A DNA stretch of 5,332 bases from an uncultured Actinomycetes bacterium (GTDB lineage: Bacteria; Actinomycetota; Actinomycetes; Nanopelagicales; Nanopelagicaceae), in the NCBI GenBank assembly GCA_903921405.1, contig CAIXPV010000190.1:1-5332 (forward strand). The letters run 5' to 3'. The translations under genes were made by a program, and so were the position numbers. Numbering within the stretch: the first letter of the stretch is position 1; each line of letters starts with the position of its first letter. The notes under the pieces were generated by a model, which had not been told where the DNA came from, made no database searches, and was given only the letters and a program-made list of their open reading frames with translations. Below, in pieces: positions 5,171 through 5,332 of this stretch.

Positions 5171-5177
5171 TAGCGCC

Positions 5178-5332
5178 ATGAATGAAATCACAAACCCAGC
5201 CCTTGTCCCAGCAGCAACCGCCGGTAACCTGACTAATCTGATTGCAGAGCGGGCCTGGTTTGAGCCAGAGCGCATCATCCTATCGAGGCCACTTGGCGAT
5301 GGTTGGCAGAGCGTGACTGCTCGCGAAGCCGA
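5178..5332 (+). CDS. Long-chain acyl-CoA synthetase, N-terminal part (3' truncated)
   Basis: The first 51 residues of an AMP-forming ligase that activates fatty acids with ATP and CoA. Visible sequence includes NPALVPAATAGNLTNLIAERAWFEPERI (5-32) and RPLGDGWQSVTAREA (37-51). This is the usual entry of actinobacterial FadD15-type synthetases: a short lead, a helix introducing the substrate user (NLxxLIxERA), then a strand ending in GW-x-x-VTxxEA. The adenylation motifs lie beyond the window edge, so the enzyme class is inferred from this N-terminus plus the position next to a TB16.3-like gene. The ATG at 5178 is preferred: the ATG at 5182 is in a different frame, and a TANNNT hexamer stands seven bases upstream. 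The gene is divergent from the SRPBCC-kinase operon across 55 bp. Confidence 0.8.
   Translation, partial: MNEITNPALVPAATAGNLTNLIAERAWFEPERIILSRPLGDGWQSVTAREA

Noticed and set aside
1..5332. Mobile element, prophage, toxin-antitoxin or defence island
   Set aside because: No transposase, integrase, terminal repeats, tRNA or tandem arrays were seen, and composition appears uniform by eye across housekeeping-type genes.

Overview
The window is a tightly packed bacterial chromosome segment, most likely from a streamlined, moderate-GC actinobacterium such as the freshwater acI / Nanopelagicales type. The assignment rests on four things. Nearly every base is coding, with the longest gap 55 bp. Base composition looks close to balanced by eye. 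A START-like protein closely resembles the mycobacterial TB16.3 (Rv2185c) type and sits divergently beside a FadD15-type acyl-CoA synthetase. Most genes at the head of a transcription unit have a TANNNT-like hexamer ending seven bases before the start codon, with no Shine-Dalgarno sequence, as expected for leaderless actinobacterial mRNAs. The lineage is an inference; no rRNA or marker gene is present.

Left part (1-1746, plus strand): the 3' end of a uracil/xanthine-type NCS2 permease, then a LysE/RhtB-type exporter, then a small PD-(D/E)XK nuclease framed by two CxxC pairs. Gaps are 9 and 15 bp. Middle: a minus-strand PlsC-type acyltransferase (1743-2444) runs tail-to-tail into the nuclease, the two TAA stops overlapping in TTAA. 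Its start faces, across 45 bp, a plus-strand two-gene unit: a 90-residue acidic protein of unknown function, overlapping by ATGA a dihydrodiol/xylose-dehydrogenase-like Gfo/Idh/MocA oxidoreductase.

Right part: the oxidoreductase ends tail-to-tail with a minus-strand operon, the two TAG stops overlapping in CTAG. Read in transcription order, that operon is a TB16.3-like SRPBCC protein followed by a ROK glucokinase with a TTG start. Upstream of it, in the opposite direction, begins a long-chain acyl-CoA synthetase cut off by the window edge.

Functionally this is mostly housekeeping: nucleobase import, amino-acid export, phospholipid acylation, fatty-acid activation and sugar phosphorylation. 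The acyltransferase, SRPBCC and acyl-CoA synthetase genes recall a lipid-related actinobacterial neighbourhood (Rv2182c-Rv2187 in Mycobacterium tuberculosis). I see no mobile element, CRISPR array, RNA gene or obvious defence island. The less ordinary items are the two-CxxC nuclease, the uncharacterised acidic protein coupled to the oxidoreductase, the consistent leaderless start geometry, and the palindromic overlapping stops with hairpins at both convergent junctions.
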